Source of the DNA: Actinomadura rubteroloni
Lineage (GTDB): Bacteria; Actinomycetota; Actinomycetes; Streptosporangiales; Streptosporangiaceae
NCBI RefSeq assembly: GCF_002911665.1
Contig: NZ_MTBP01000002.1
Span: forward strand, 1,736,001 to 1,800,000
Direction of reading: 5' to 3'
Length of the DNA: 64,000 nt
In this document: positions 1 to 7,752 of the stretch, in pieces
How positions within the stretch are numbered: the stretch's first letter is position 1
How the letters are laid out: every line of letters starts with the position of its first letter
Program-made: the position numbers and the translations under genes
The notes under the pieces: generated by a model
Databases searched by the model: none
What the model was told of the DNA's origin: nothing
The model's input: only the letters and a program-made list of their open reading frames with translations

Positions 1-135
1 CGCGAGGCCCTCGACCTGCTTCCGTCCACACCGCTCGTCACCTGCGACGCGCGCGACCACGCGTCGTCGGTCCGGGCGCTGATCACGCTCGTCCACCACC
101 TGCTCGCCGCCGACGCCCCCCAGGAGCACGCGTGA
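1..135 (+). CDS. C-terminal end of a conservon CvnD-type small GTPase (5'-truncated by the window)
   Basis: Frame 1 is open from the first base to TGA at 133-135 and encodes the last 44 residues. These include LVTCDARDHASSVRALITLV, which matches the C-terminal G5-like DARD segment of the MglA/CvnD-type ATP/GTP-binding proteins of actinomycete conservons. The stop overlaps the GTG start of the next gene (GTGA), so the two are translationally coupled. In conservons the order is kinase, roadblock protein, DUF742 protein, GTPase, and often a P450 (CvnE); the following P450 fits that pattern. The GTPase P-loop lies upstream of the window, so the call rests on a short segment plus context. Confidence 0.72.
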   Translation, partial: REALDLLPSTPLVTCDARDHASSVRALITLVHHLLAADAPQEHA

Positions 136-1457
136 CCCCCGCCGAGCCGTCCGGCTGCCCCGTCGACCACCGCGCCGCCCTGTACGGGCCGGAGTTCGCC
201 GCCGATCCCGGCGCCGTCTACGCCGGACTGCGCCGGTACGGCCCCGCCGCGCCCGTCGAGCTGGCGCCCGGCGTCCCGGCGACGCTCGTCATCGGCTACC
301 AGGCCGCGCTCGACGTCCTGCGCGACCCCGCGACGTTCCCGAAGGACGCCCGCGAGTGGCAGCGGACGGTGCCCGAGGACTGCCCGGTGCTGCCGATGAT
401 GATGTACCGGCCGAACTGCCTGTTCACCGACGGCGAGGTCCACGCGCGACTGCGGCGCGCCGTCACCGACAGCCTGGACCGGGTCGACACCGGCGCGCTG
501 CGCGGCTACGTGGAGCGCAACGCGGACCGTCTCATCGACCGGTTCTGCGCGGACGGCGAGGCCGACCTGCTCGGTCAGTACGCCAAGACGCTGCCGCTGC
601 TGGTGTTCAACGAGATGTTCGGCTGCCCGCCCGACATCGGCGACCGGCTCGTCTACGGCATGAGCGGCATCTTCGACGGCATCGACGCCGAGAAGGCCAA
701 CGCCGAGCTGACCCGGGCCGTCGCGGACCTCGTCGCGCTGAAGAAGGAGCATCCGGGCGCGGACGTGACGTCCTGGCTCATCCACCACCCCGCGCGGCTC
801 ACCGACGAGGAGCTGATGCACCAGCTCATCGTGCTCCAGGGCGCCGGGACGGAGCCGGAGCAGAACCTCATCGCCAACGGGCTGCGGCTGCTGCTGTCGG
901 ACGACCGGTTCGCGGGCGACCTGTCCGGCGGGAGCCTGCCCGTCGAGGACGCGCTCGACGAAATCCTCTGGACGGACCCGCCGATGGCCAACTACGGCGT
1001 CACCTACCCCGTCCAGGACGTCGAGATCGGCGGGGTCCACCTGCCCGCCGGCCGGCCCGTCGTGATCAGCTTCGCCGCCGCCAACACCGACCCGGCCAAG
1101 GAGTCGGGCCCGCGCACCGGCAACCGCGCCCACCTGGCCTGGAGCGCCGGCCCCCACACCTGCCCGGCGCGCGGCCACGCCCGGCTCATCGCGTCCGTGG
1201 CCCTCGAACGCCTGCTGGACCGCCTGCCCGACCTGGAACTCGCAGTCCCCGTGGACGAGCTGACGTGGCGCCCCGGCCCCTTCCACCGCGCCCTGGCGTC
1301 CCTCCCCGTCCGCTTCCCCCCGGTCCACGCCCCCGCGCCCCGGCAGTACGCGACCCCCACGCCCGCCCCGGCCCCCACTCCGACGTGGACCCCCGAGCCC
1401 CGCCGCTCCTGGTGGCAGTCCCTCACCCGCTGGTGGCGCGGCGAGTCACGCGGGTAG
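132..1457 (+). CDS. cvnE: CvnE-type cytochrome P450 of a conservon
   Basis: This is a 441-residue protein of normal P450 length plus a tail. The I-helix motif appears as GAGTEPEQN near residue 237, and the heme loop WSAGPHTCPARGHA near residue 337 keeps the axial cysteine. The usual K-helix ExxR reads E-I-L-W, so the conserved Arg is replaced by Trp. The loop following the Cys is also atypical (CPA rather than CxG). The last 50 residues are proline-rich and end in a WWQSLTRWW segment not typical of P450s. GTG at 132 overlaps the upstream GTPase stop. Conservon P450s work beside a G-protein-like sensory complex; substrate and redox partner are unknown. Confidence 0.85.
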   Translation: MTPAEPSGCPVDHRAALYGPEFAADPGAVYAGLRRYGPAAPVELAPGVPATLVIGYQAALDVLRDPATFPKDAREWQRTVPEDCPVLPMMMYRPNCLFTDGEVHARLRRAVTDSLDRVDTGALRGYVERNADRLIDRFCADGEADLLGQYAKTLPLLVFNEMFGCPPDIGDRLVYGMSGIFDGIDAEKANAELTRAVADLVALKKEHPGADVTSWLIHHPARLTDEELMHQLIVLQGAGTEPEQNLIANGLRLLLSDDRFAGDLSGGSLPVEDALDEILWTDPPMANYGVTYPVQDVEIGGVHLPAGRPVVISFAAANTDPAKESGPRTGNRAHLAWSAGPHTCPARGHARLIASVALERLLDRLPDLELAVPVDELTWRPGPFHRALASLPVRFPPVHAPAPRQYATPTPAPAPTPTWTPEPRRSWWQSLTRWWRGESRG

Positions 1458-1907
1458 CTCGCCGGCTCCGGGCAGCACGCGGTGGCCGCGCAGCCGGGTG
1501 AGCGTGGGCCGGCGCGGGGTCGCGCCGACCTCCAGGCGCAGGCGCATCGCGGTGAGGAGCGCGGTCACCGCCCCGACGGACGCGAGGAACGCCAGGACCG
1601 GCACCGCGCCCTCGCCGGCGACGGCGAGCAGCGCGGCGCAGAGCACGGAGAGCGCCAGGCCGGTGATCGCCGACGCGCGCAGGGTCCGGCGGAGGCGCAG
1701 CGTCCGGTCCAGGGACAGGACGCGGACGGTGAACGTCCTGCCGCACGTCGCGCAGCGCACGGGCTCGTCCCGGCGGCCGTGGTCGGGCCGCTCCAAGGCG
1801 AGCGGATGCACCGCCCACCGGTCGCGGGTGACGACGACGCCGGGGGTCGTCGAGATGAGATGCCCGTAGCTCAGGCCGATGTACGGGCCTAACGGTCGTC
1901 CGGCCAT
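1446..1907 (-). CDS. Small membrane protein with an N-terminal CxxC motif, unknown function
   Basis: This 153-residue protein begins at ATG 1907 behind the strong site AGGAGGAGGC. A hydrophilic N-terminal half carries CATCGRTF near residue 53, a single CxxC that could be a half zinc knuckle. It is followed by two hydrophobic segments (about 83-100 and 104-122) and a basic C-terminus. The 3' end overlaps the convergent P450 gene by 12 bases. I recognise no family. It could be a small DUF protein of the actinomycete envelope. Confidence 0.6.
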   Translation of the reverse strand: MAGRPLGPYIGLSYGHLISTTPGVVVTRDRWAVHPLALERPDHGRRDEPVRCATCGRTFTVRVLSLDRTLRLRRTLRASAITGLALSVLCAALLAVAGEGAVPVLAFLASVGAVTALLTAMRLRLEVGATPRRPTLTRLRGHRVLPGAGELPA

Positions 1908-1919
1908 GCCTCCTCCTGG

Positions 1920-1964
1920 AGGTGCGGTGCCCCGAACGCTAGTCGCGTCCGGGGCGCCGCACCT
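1920..1964 (-). terminator. Hairpin terminator downstream of pcrA
   Basis: Two 15-base arms, AGGTGCGGTGCCCCG (1920-1934) and CGGGGCGCCGCACCT (1950-1964), pair along their length with one T-G wobble and a 15-base loop. The hairpin sits 12 bases past the pcrA stop and just before the next minus-strand gene. There is no long T tract, as is common in GC-rich actinomycetes. Confidence 0.75.
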
Positions 1965-1976
1965 GGCCGGATGAGG

Positions 1977-4247
1977 TCAGAGCTTCTCGACCGGGGCGAA
2001 GCGCAGGACCAGGCGTTTCACGCCGTACTCGCCGCCGAAGTCGACGCTGGCCGCGGCCTTGTCGCCCTCGCCGTCCACCGCGACGACCGTGCCGAGGCCG
2101 AAGGCGTCGTGGGTGACCTTGTCGCCGGGGGTCAGGGACGGGACGGCGCGGTTGCCCGGGCCGGAGGCGAAGCCGCGCGCGGCGGCGGCCGTCAGGGCCG
2201 AGGGGCGGGACGGCTCCTTGCGCACCCAGTCCACCAGCGCCGTCGGGATCTCGGCGAGGAACCGCGACGGCGGGTTCACCTGCGGCGTGCCCCACGAGCT
2301 GCGCATCGACGCCCGGCTCACGTACAGGCGCTGGCGGGCGCGCGTGATGCCGACGTAGGCGAGGCGGCGTTCCTCTTCCAGTTCCTTCGGGTTGCTCATC
2401 GCGCGCAGGTGCGGGAAGACGCAGTCCTCCATGCCCGTGAGGAAGACGACCGGGAACTCCAGGCCCTTCGCGGTGTGCAGCGTCATCAGCGTGACGACGC
2501 CCTGGTCGCTCTCGGCGGGCCGCTCCCCCGGCGGGACGGGCGCGGTCTTCGCGCCGCCCGGGATCGAGTCCGCGTCGGCGACCAGCGCGACCTGCTCCAG
2601 GAACTCGACCAGCCGGCCGGTCGCGTCGCCGTCCTCGACGCGCTCCTCGTTTCGATCCTCGAACTCGCGGGCCACCGACTCGAGTTCGCGCAGGTTCTCG
2701 ATGCGCGTCTCGTCCTGCGGGTCCTTGGAGTTCGCCAGTTCTTCCAGGTAGCCGGACCGGGTGAGCACCGCGTCCACGATCTCGGCGGGCGTCCGGGCGG
2801 GCACCAGCTCGCGCAGCCCGTCGATCAGCGTGACGAACCCGCGCACCGCGTTGATCGACCGCGTCGCCATGCCGGGGACGTCCTCGGGGAGCCGCAGCGC
2901 CTGCCAGAACGAGATCCGCTCGCGCGACGCGTGCGCCTCGACGCACGCCTCGGCGCGGTCGCCGATGCCGCGCTTGGGGACGTTGAGGATGCGGCGCAGG
3001 CTGACGGTGTCCTCGGGGTTGGCGAGGACGCGCAGGTAGGCCAGCAGGTCGCGGACCTCCTTGCGCTCGTAGAACCGGACGCCGCCGACGACCTTGTACG
3101 GCATCCCGACCCGGATGAAGATCTCCTCGAACACACGGGACTGCGCGTTCGTCCGGTAGAACACCGCGACGTCGCCCGGACGCGCCGCGCCCGAGTCGGT
3201 CAGCCGGTCGACCTCCTGCGCGACGTGCGCGGCCTCGTCGTGCTCGTTGTCGGCGACATAACCGACGATCCGGGCGCCTTCCCCCTGGTCGGACCAGAGC
3301 CGCTTGGGCTTGCGGTCGGCGTTGCGCTCGATGACCGCGTTCGCCGCCGACAGGATCGTCTGGGTGGAGCGGTAGTTCTGCTCCAGCAGGATCGTCTTCG
3401 CGTCGGGGTAGTCGCGCTCGAACTCCAGGATGTTGCGGATCGTCGCGCCCCGGAACGCGTAGATCGACTGGTCCGCGTCGCCGACGACGCACAGTTCGGC
3501 CGCGCCGAGGCCCTCGACCGGCGCGGTCAGCTCGCGGACGAGTTCGTACTGCGCGTGGTTGGTGTCCTGGTACTCGTCCACCATGACGTGCCGGAACCGG
3601 CGCCGGTAGTACTCGGCGGCCTCGGGGAACACCTGGAGCAGGTTGACCGTCATCATGATCAGGTCGTCGAAGTCCATCGCGCCCGCCTGCTGGAGGCGCG
3701 CCTGGTACATCTCGTACGCCTCGGCGAGCGTCTGCTCCATGTGGGTGGACGCGCGGGACTTGAACGTCTCGTAGTCGATCAGCTCGTTCTTCAGGTTCGA
3801 GACCTGGGCGCTGAACGACTTCGGCGGGTACCGCTTGGGGTCCAGGTCCAGCTCGCGGCAGACCAGGGCCATGAGCCGGGTCGCGTCCGCCTGGTCGTAG
3901 ATCGAGAAGCTCGTCGGGAACCCGAGACGCTTGGCCTCGCGGCGCAGGATCCGCACGCACGCCGAGTGGAACGTCATGACCCACATCGCCCGCGAGCGGG
4001 GGCCGATCAGGGCGTCCACCCGCTCCTTCATCTCGGCCGCGGCCTTGTTGGTGAAGGTGATCGCGAGGATCTCGCCGGGGTGGACGTCGCGCTCGGCGAG
4101 CAGGTAGGCGATGCGGTGGGTGAGCACGCGCGTCTTGCCCGACCCGGCGCCCGCGACGATGAGCAGCGGTGATCCGGCGTGCTCGACGGCGGCGCGCTGC
4201 TGCGGGTTGAGGCCGTCCAGCAGGGGATGAACTTCGGTCTTCGACAT
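1977..4247 (-). CDS. pcrA: ATP-dependent DNA helicase PcrA/UvrD, superfamily 1
   Basis: This 756-residue 3'-5' DNA helicase has the full UvrD/PcrA motif set: LNPQQRAAV Q-motif, GAGSGKT Walker A (about 34-40), TFTNKAAAEM (Ia), VDEYQDTNH (II), GDADQSIYAFRGA (III), EQNYRST (IV), TAKGLEFPVVFL (V) and YVGITRARQRLY (VI). Length is in the normal range and the C-terminal Tudor-like segment is present (GDKVTHDAFGLGTVVAVDG). ATG 4247 starts the conserved N-terminus. The protein acts in nucleotide excision repair and in clearing recombinase or stalled complexes from DNA. It appears monocistronic, with a hairpin directly downstream. Confidence 0.96.
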   Translation of the reverse strand: MSKTEVHPLLDGLNPQQRAAVEHAGSPLLIVAGAGSGKTRVLTHRIAYLLAERDVHPGEILAITFTNKAAAEMKERVDALIGPRSRAMWVMTFHSACVRILRREAKRLGFPTSFSIYDQADATRLMALVCRELDLDPKRYPPKSFSAQVSNLKNELIDYETFKSRASTHMEQTLAEAYEMYQARLQQAGAMDFDDLIMMTVNLLQVFPEAAEYYRRRFRHVMVDEYQDTNHAQYELVRELTAPVEGLGAAELCVVGDADQSIYAFRGATIRNILEFERDYPDAKTILLEQNYRSTQTILSAANAVIERNADRKPKRLWSDQGEGARIVGYVADNEHDEAAHVAQEVDRLTDSGAARPGDVAVFYRTNAQSRVFEEIFIRVGMPYKVVGGVRFYERKEVRDLLAYLRVLANPEDTVSLRRILNVPKRGIGDRAEACVEAHASRERISFWQALRLPEDVPGMATRSINAVRGFVTLIDGLRELVPARTPAEIVDAVLTRSGYLEELANSKDPQDETRIENLRELESVAREFEDRNEERVEDGDATGRLVEFLEQVALVADADSIPGGAKTAPVPPGERPAESDQGVVTLMTLHTAKGLEFPVVFLTGMEDCVFPHLRAMSNPKELEEERRLAYVGITRARQRLYVSRASMRSSWGTPQVNPPSRFLAEIPTALVDWVRKEPSRPSALTAAAARGFASGPGNRAVPSLTPGDKVTHDAFGLGTVVAVDGEGDKAAASVDFGGEYGVKRLVLRFAPVEKL

Positions 4248-4335
4248 CGCCGTCGAGTCTACGGGCCGGGACCGACGGTTTCCGTCCGTCCGCCCGTCCC
4301 GCGCTTCTGTCGGGGGCGCCTTCTAGGCTGGCCGG

Positions 4336-5067
4336 GTGGCGAACGTACTGGACGACTCCGAGATCAGCCGGGCCCTCGTGGTGATGGCCCACCCCGACGA
4401 CGTGGACTTCGGCGCGGCCGGGACGGTCGCGCGGTGGACCGCGCGCGGCATCGAGGTCGTGTACCTGCTCGTGACCGACGGCGACGCGGGCGGCTTCGAC
4501 GACGACGTGCCGCGCGAGCGGATGGCCCCGATGCGGCGGGCCGAGCAGGAGGCCGCGGCGGCGGTGGCGGGCGTGCGCGACGTCCGCTGGCTCGGCTACC
4601 CCGACGGACGGGTCGAGGCGACGCTCGCGCTGCGCCGCGACATCGCCCGCGTCATCCGCCAGGTGCGGCCGGACCGGGTGCTGACGTCCAGCCCCGACCG
4701 GGACTACACGCGCATTTCGCCCAGCCATCCCGACCACCGGGCGGTCGGCTCGGCGACGCTCGACGCCGTCTACCCCGACGCGCGCAACCCGTACGCGTTC
4801 CCCGAGCTGCTGGCCGAAGAGAAGCTGGAGGCGTGGACGGCCCGTGAGGTGTGGCTGAGCGCCGGCCCGTCCGCCGACCACCACGTGGACGTGACCGACG
4901 AGTTCGACACCAAGATCAAGGCGCTGCGGGCGCACGCGAGCCAGACCGAGCACATGGGCGACCGGCTGCCGGAGATGGTACGCGAATGGCTCACCGCGAA
5001 CGCGCAGCGGGCCGGGCTGCCCGCCGGACGGCTCGCCGAAGCGTTCCTCGTGGTGCCGACGGCCTGA
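4336..5067 (+). CDS. PIG-L family LmbE-like N-acetylglucosaminyl deacetylase (mycothiol-type)
   Basis: The 243-residue protein has the zinc motif AHPDDVDFGAAG near residue 18 and the downstream HPDHRAVG near residue 137 that completes the metal site of PIG-L/LmbE hydrolases. MshB and Mca of the mycothiol pathway belong to this family. The length and the plain cytosolic sequence fit a mycothiol S-conjugate amidase-like or generic GlcNAc-amide hydrolase. GTG 4336 is used; no better start lies nearby. It is divergent from pcrA, with 88 bases between the starts. The exact substrate cannot be read from sequence. Confidence 0.85.
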   Translation: MANVLDDSEISRALVVMAHPDDVDFGAAGTVARWTARGIEVVYLLVTDGDAGGFDDDVPRERMAPMRRAEQEAAAAVAGVRDVRWLGYPDGRVEATLALRRDIARVIRQVRPDRVLTSSPDRDYTRISPSHPDHRAVGSATLDAVYPDARNPYAFPELLAEEKLEAWTAREVWLSAGPSADHHVDVTDEFDTKIKALRAHASQTEHMGDRLPEMVREWLTANAQRAGLPAGRLAEAFLVVPTA

Positions 5068-5163
5068 CCCCGGCGCTGTATCGGGGCCCACAAACCGCGG
5101 ACTCGCTTGTGGGCCGTCCCCGGACATGGTTACGTCGGCTTGGTCCGTACCCGGGGAGCCGCC

Positions 5164-5622
5164 ATGACGTTGACGTTCGAGACCTCCGCCATGTCCACCG
5201 CGCCCGCCGCCGAGATCTTCAAGCACCTGGCCGTCGCGGCGGCGTGGAACTCCTGGGGGCGGTTCCCGACGAAGGTGCACCGGACGCGCGCGGGCGACGG
5301 GACCGGCAACGGCGTCGGCGCGGTGCGCAAGGTGCTGCTGGTGCGCGAGCGGGTGGTGACGTTCGACCCGCCGTCCCACTACGGATATGTGGCGCTGGCG
5401 GGGCTTCCGCTGCGCAACTACCGGTCGGACGTGTACCTGGAGCCGCGCGCGGGCAACACGCGGATCCGCTGGACGGCGGAGTTCGAGCCGAAGGTGCCGG
5501 GGACGGGCCCGGTCGCGCAGCTCGTGGTGGACCGGATGCTGACGTCGTTCGTCCGGCGGCTCGCGCGGCACGTGGAGCACTGCCCGGCGAACTGCCCGGC
5601 GCGCGATCCCGAAGCAATTTGA
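5164..5622 (+). CDS. SRPBCC family protein (polyketide cyclase/dehydrase-like)
   Basis: A 152-residue SRPBCC/START-like fold protein. The N-terminal strand and the helix APAAEIFKHLAVAAAWNSWG are typical of this ligand-binding superfamily. ATG 5164 is preferred over an earlier in-frame start at 5107 because it has GGGGAG seven bases upstream and begins the conserved first strand. It may bind a small hydrophobic ligand; no catalytic residues are evident. The 3' end contains a cysteine pair (HCPANCPA). It lies upstream of an LLM oxidoreductase on the same strand, with no obvious functional tie. Confidence 0.75.
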   Translation: MTLTFETSAMSTAPAAEIFKHLAVAAAWNSWGRFPTKVHRTRAGDGTGNGVGAVRKVLLVRERVVTFDPPSHYGYVALAGLPLRNYRSDVYLEPRAGNTRIRWTAEFEPKVPGTGPVAQLVVDRMLTSFVRRLARHVEHCPANCPARDPEAI

Positions 5623-5659
5623 TAGGAATAGTCGACTAAGCGTCGGTGTTGGCGCGACC

Positions 5660-6586
5660 ATGAGCCTTGGTGTCGTGCTTTATCCGCCCGAGTCCGGCAA
5701 TGCCGTGGACGGCGTCGTCGCCCATGCCCGCGAGGCCCGGGACGCCGGTCTGCGCTCCGTCTGGTGGGGCCAGCGGTTCGACTACGACGGGATCGGCCTG
5801 GCCGCCGTCGTCGGCCGCGAGGTCCCGGACGTGCGCGTCGGAACGTCCGCCGTCCCGATCTTCGAGCGGCATCCGATCCTGGTGAACGCCCAGGCCCAGA
5901 CCGCCCAGGCCGCGACCGGCGGACGGTTCCAGCTCGGGCTCGCGCTCGGCGCGCCCGCGATCGTGGAGCCCGCGTTCGGCCTGAAGCACGAGCGGCCGGC
6001 GCTGCGGCTGCGCGAGTTCCTGACCGTCCTGCGGTCGCTGGCCGACACCGGGACGGTCGACTTCGCGGGCGAGACGATCACCGCGCGGGCCGTCCGGCCG
6101 GTCCCGCTGGCGGGGGCGGACCCGGCGCCGCTGCTGGTCGCGGCGCTCGGCCCGCACGCGCTGCGCGTCGCCGGGGAGCTGGCCGACGGGACGCTCCCGT
6201 TCCTCGCGGGCCCGCGCACGCTCGGCGAGCACATCGTCCCGGCGATCACGGCGGCGGCGGAGGCGGCCGGACGTCCCGCGCCGCGCGTCGTCGCCTTCCT
6301 GCCGGGCGCGGTCGTCCCGGCGGCGGAGCTGGACGCCGCCCGCGCCACGGCCGAGGAGCACTTCGCGTTCTACGACCGCATCCCGTCCTACCAGCGGGTC
6401 GTCGCGCTGGAGGGACGGGAGCGGGCGGCCGAGCTGGTCGCGCTCGGCGACGAGGACGCGCTCGCCGCCGAGATCCGCCGCTACTTCGACGCGGGCGCCA
6501 CCGAGGTCGTCGTGTCCCAGAGCGACCTGGCGGGCGACGCGGCCCGCCGCCGCACCTTCGCGCTGCTCGGCGAGCTGGCCGGCTGA
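5660..6586 (+). CDS. LLM-class flavin/F420-dependent oxidoreductase
   Basis: This 308-residue protein is a TIM-barrel of the luciferase-like monooxygenase superfamily. Visible features are an early strand SLGVVLYPP, the VGTSAVPIFERHP stretch, GGRFQLGLALGAP near residue 92 (the family's cofactor-loop GRF.LGLG motif) and ELADGTLPFLAGP near residue 174. In actinomycetes such proteins commonly use F420 with glucose-6-phosphate dehydrogenase-like or mycobacterial F420 reductase-like chemistry, but FMN enzymes share the fold. The stop at 6586 lies 7 bases from the end of the convergent hemerythrin gene. Confidence 0.86.
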   Translation: MSLGVVLYPPESGNAVDGVVAHAREARDAGLRSVWWGQRFDYDGIGLAAVVGREVPDVRVGTSAVPIFERHPILVNAQAQTAQAATGGRFQLGLALGAPAIVEPAFGLKHERPALRLREFLTVLRSLADTGTVDFAGETITARAVRPVPLAGADPAPLLVAALGPHALRVAGELADGTLPFLAGPRTLGEHIVPAITAAAEAAGRPAPRVVAFLPGAVVPAAELDAARATAEEHFAFYDRIPSYQRVVALEGRERAAELVALGDEDALAAEIRRYFDAGATEVVVSQSDLAGDAARRRTFALLGELAG

Positions 6587-6593
6587 CACCGTC

Positions 6594-7643
6594 TCAGCGG
6601 CGGCGGGTGGAGCGGACGAGCAGCGCGCCCGTCGCCGCGACGGCCAGCGCCGTCAGCCCGTGGATGCCGAGCGCGGCGCCCGTCGATCCGTGGTTGCCGA
6701 GGACGGTGAGCATGTCGCCGAGCGGGACGGCCGCCATCGCCAGGAACGTCCAGCCGAGCGCGCGGTGCTCGCGGCGGGCCAGCAGCGTGAACGTGATGAG
6801 CCCGGACGCGAGGTCGCGGACGCCCTTCACCGTCAGGAACGCCGCCGCGTCGCCGTGCGGCCAGGCGGGGAGCCCGAACGACGGCGCGTTCGCGCCCGGC
6901 GCGACCAGGTAGGCGAGGCCGATGTAGGTGATGAACCCGCCGAGGACGACGGCGAGCGCGGTGCCGAGGCGGGACGGCGCGTCGTCGTGGCGGATGCGCC
7001 GGACGTGGTTCGCGTACCGGCGGCGTCCGATCGCCTTCCACAGGAACCGGGCGGGGGCGGGCATTCCGCCGAGCATGAGGGCGCGTTCGTCGTCGTCGGC
7101 GTCCTCCAGGACCAGGCCGAGGAACAGCAGTGCCTGGAGCTTCGGCGTGTGCTCGATGAAGTGCTCGCCCGTCGACGCCCACTCCTCGTCGGTGAGGTGG
7201 CGTTCGGCGAGCGGGAGGAGGTGGCGCTCCTCGTCGTCCAGGTGCTCCACGAGAGCGGCGCGGTGGCGGGCGAGGGCGGTGACCAGGGCGTCCCGGGCGG
7301 CGGCGGACGCGCCGTCGCGCCAGGCGGCGGTGCGCGCGGCGACCTCCTCCAGCGTCGCGGCGACGTGCCGGTGCTGCTCCTCCATGCGCAGGACGATGTC
7401 GGCGTCCAGGTCCACGCGGGCGAGCAGCGGCGGCCAGAACAGCTCGTCCTCGCCCGTGTGGTGGACGTGCAGGCCCGCCCGGTACTGGTCGAGGAAGTCG
7501 GCGAGCACGCGTGCGCGGCGGACGTCGCCCGGCGCGACGGCGGCGATCAGCTCGCCGAGGACGCGGGTCTCGCGGCGGAACGCCCGGTGGACGATGATCA
7601 TGGCGCGGCTGCCGGGGTGCAGGGTCGGTGCGGTGACGGTCAT
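6594..7643 (-). CDS. Hemerythrin HHE-domain protein fused to a DoxX/DUF4267-like membrane domain
   Basis: The protein has 349 residues. ATG 7643 is chosen because AAGGAGAAC lies just upstream; a longer reading from 7925 has no support. Residues about 12-180 are a hemerythrin cation-binding domain with the expected His/Glu pattern (IIVHRAFRRET, HHTGEDELFWPPLL, MEEQHRHV, HLDDEERHLLPL). After a linker, residues about 225-345 form roughly four transmembrane helices resembling DUF4267/DoxX-like proteins. A di-iron O2/NO/ROS-sensing cytosolic domain on a membrane anchor is the natural reading. It is divergent from the AfsR-like regulator and shares its 109-base control region. Confidence 0.82.
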   Translation of the reverse strand: MTVTAPTLHPGSRAMIIVHRAFRRETRVLGELIAAVAPGDVRRARVLADFLDQYRAGLHVHHTGEDELFWPPLLARVDLDADIVLRMEEQHRHVAATLEEVAARTAAWRDGASAAARDALVTALARHRAALVEHLDDEERHLLPLAERHLTDEEWASTGEHFIEHTPKLQALLFLGLVLEDADDDERALMLGGMPAPARFLWKAIGRRRYANHVRRIRHDDAPSRLGTALAVVLGGFITYIGLAYLVAPGANAPSFGLPAWPHGDAAAFLTVKGVRDLASGLITFTLLARREHRALGWTFLAMAAVPLGDMLTVLGNHGSTGAALGIHGLTALAVAATGALLVRSTRRR

Positions 7644-7691
7644 CGGGTTCTCCTTGTTTCGGCGGCTTGGTGAGAAGACTCGTCCGGGCCG

Positions 7692-7722
7692 CTTGGAACC
7701 GGCTTGGACCGGGCGCTTGGAA
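7692..7722 (+). promoter_or_regulatory. SARP-box-like heptamer direct repeats upstream of the BTAD regulator
   Basis: CTTGGAA (7692-7698) and CTTGGAC (7703-7709) are separated by 4 bases, an 11-bp period. A third copy CTTGGAA (7716-7722) follows after 6 bases, and a weaker CTTGGTG lies at 7666. SARP/BTAD winged-helix proteins are known to bind heptamer direct repeats on one DNA face with 11- or 22-bp periodicity. A TACGAT -10-like hexamer at 7739-7744 lies 9 bases before the ATG, which would allow a leaderless mRNA. Autoregulation is inferred. Confidence 0.5.
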
Positions 7723-7752
7723 TCCACTGGGAGCCGCCTACGATGACCGGCG

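Noticed and set aside
1939..5661. A 1240-residue minus-strand open frame running through pcrA and the PIG-L gene
   Set aside because: It is a frame shadow in GC-rich DNA: Arg/Gly/Pro/His low-complexity translation, no domains, while pcrA and PIG-L are read in other frames with full motif sets.
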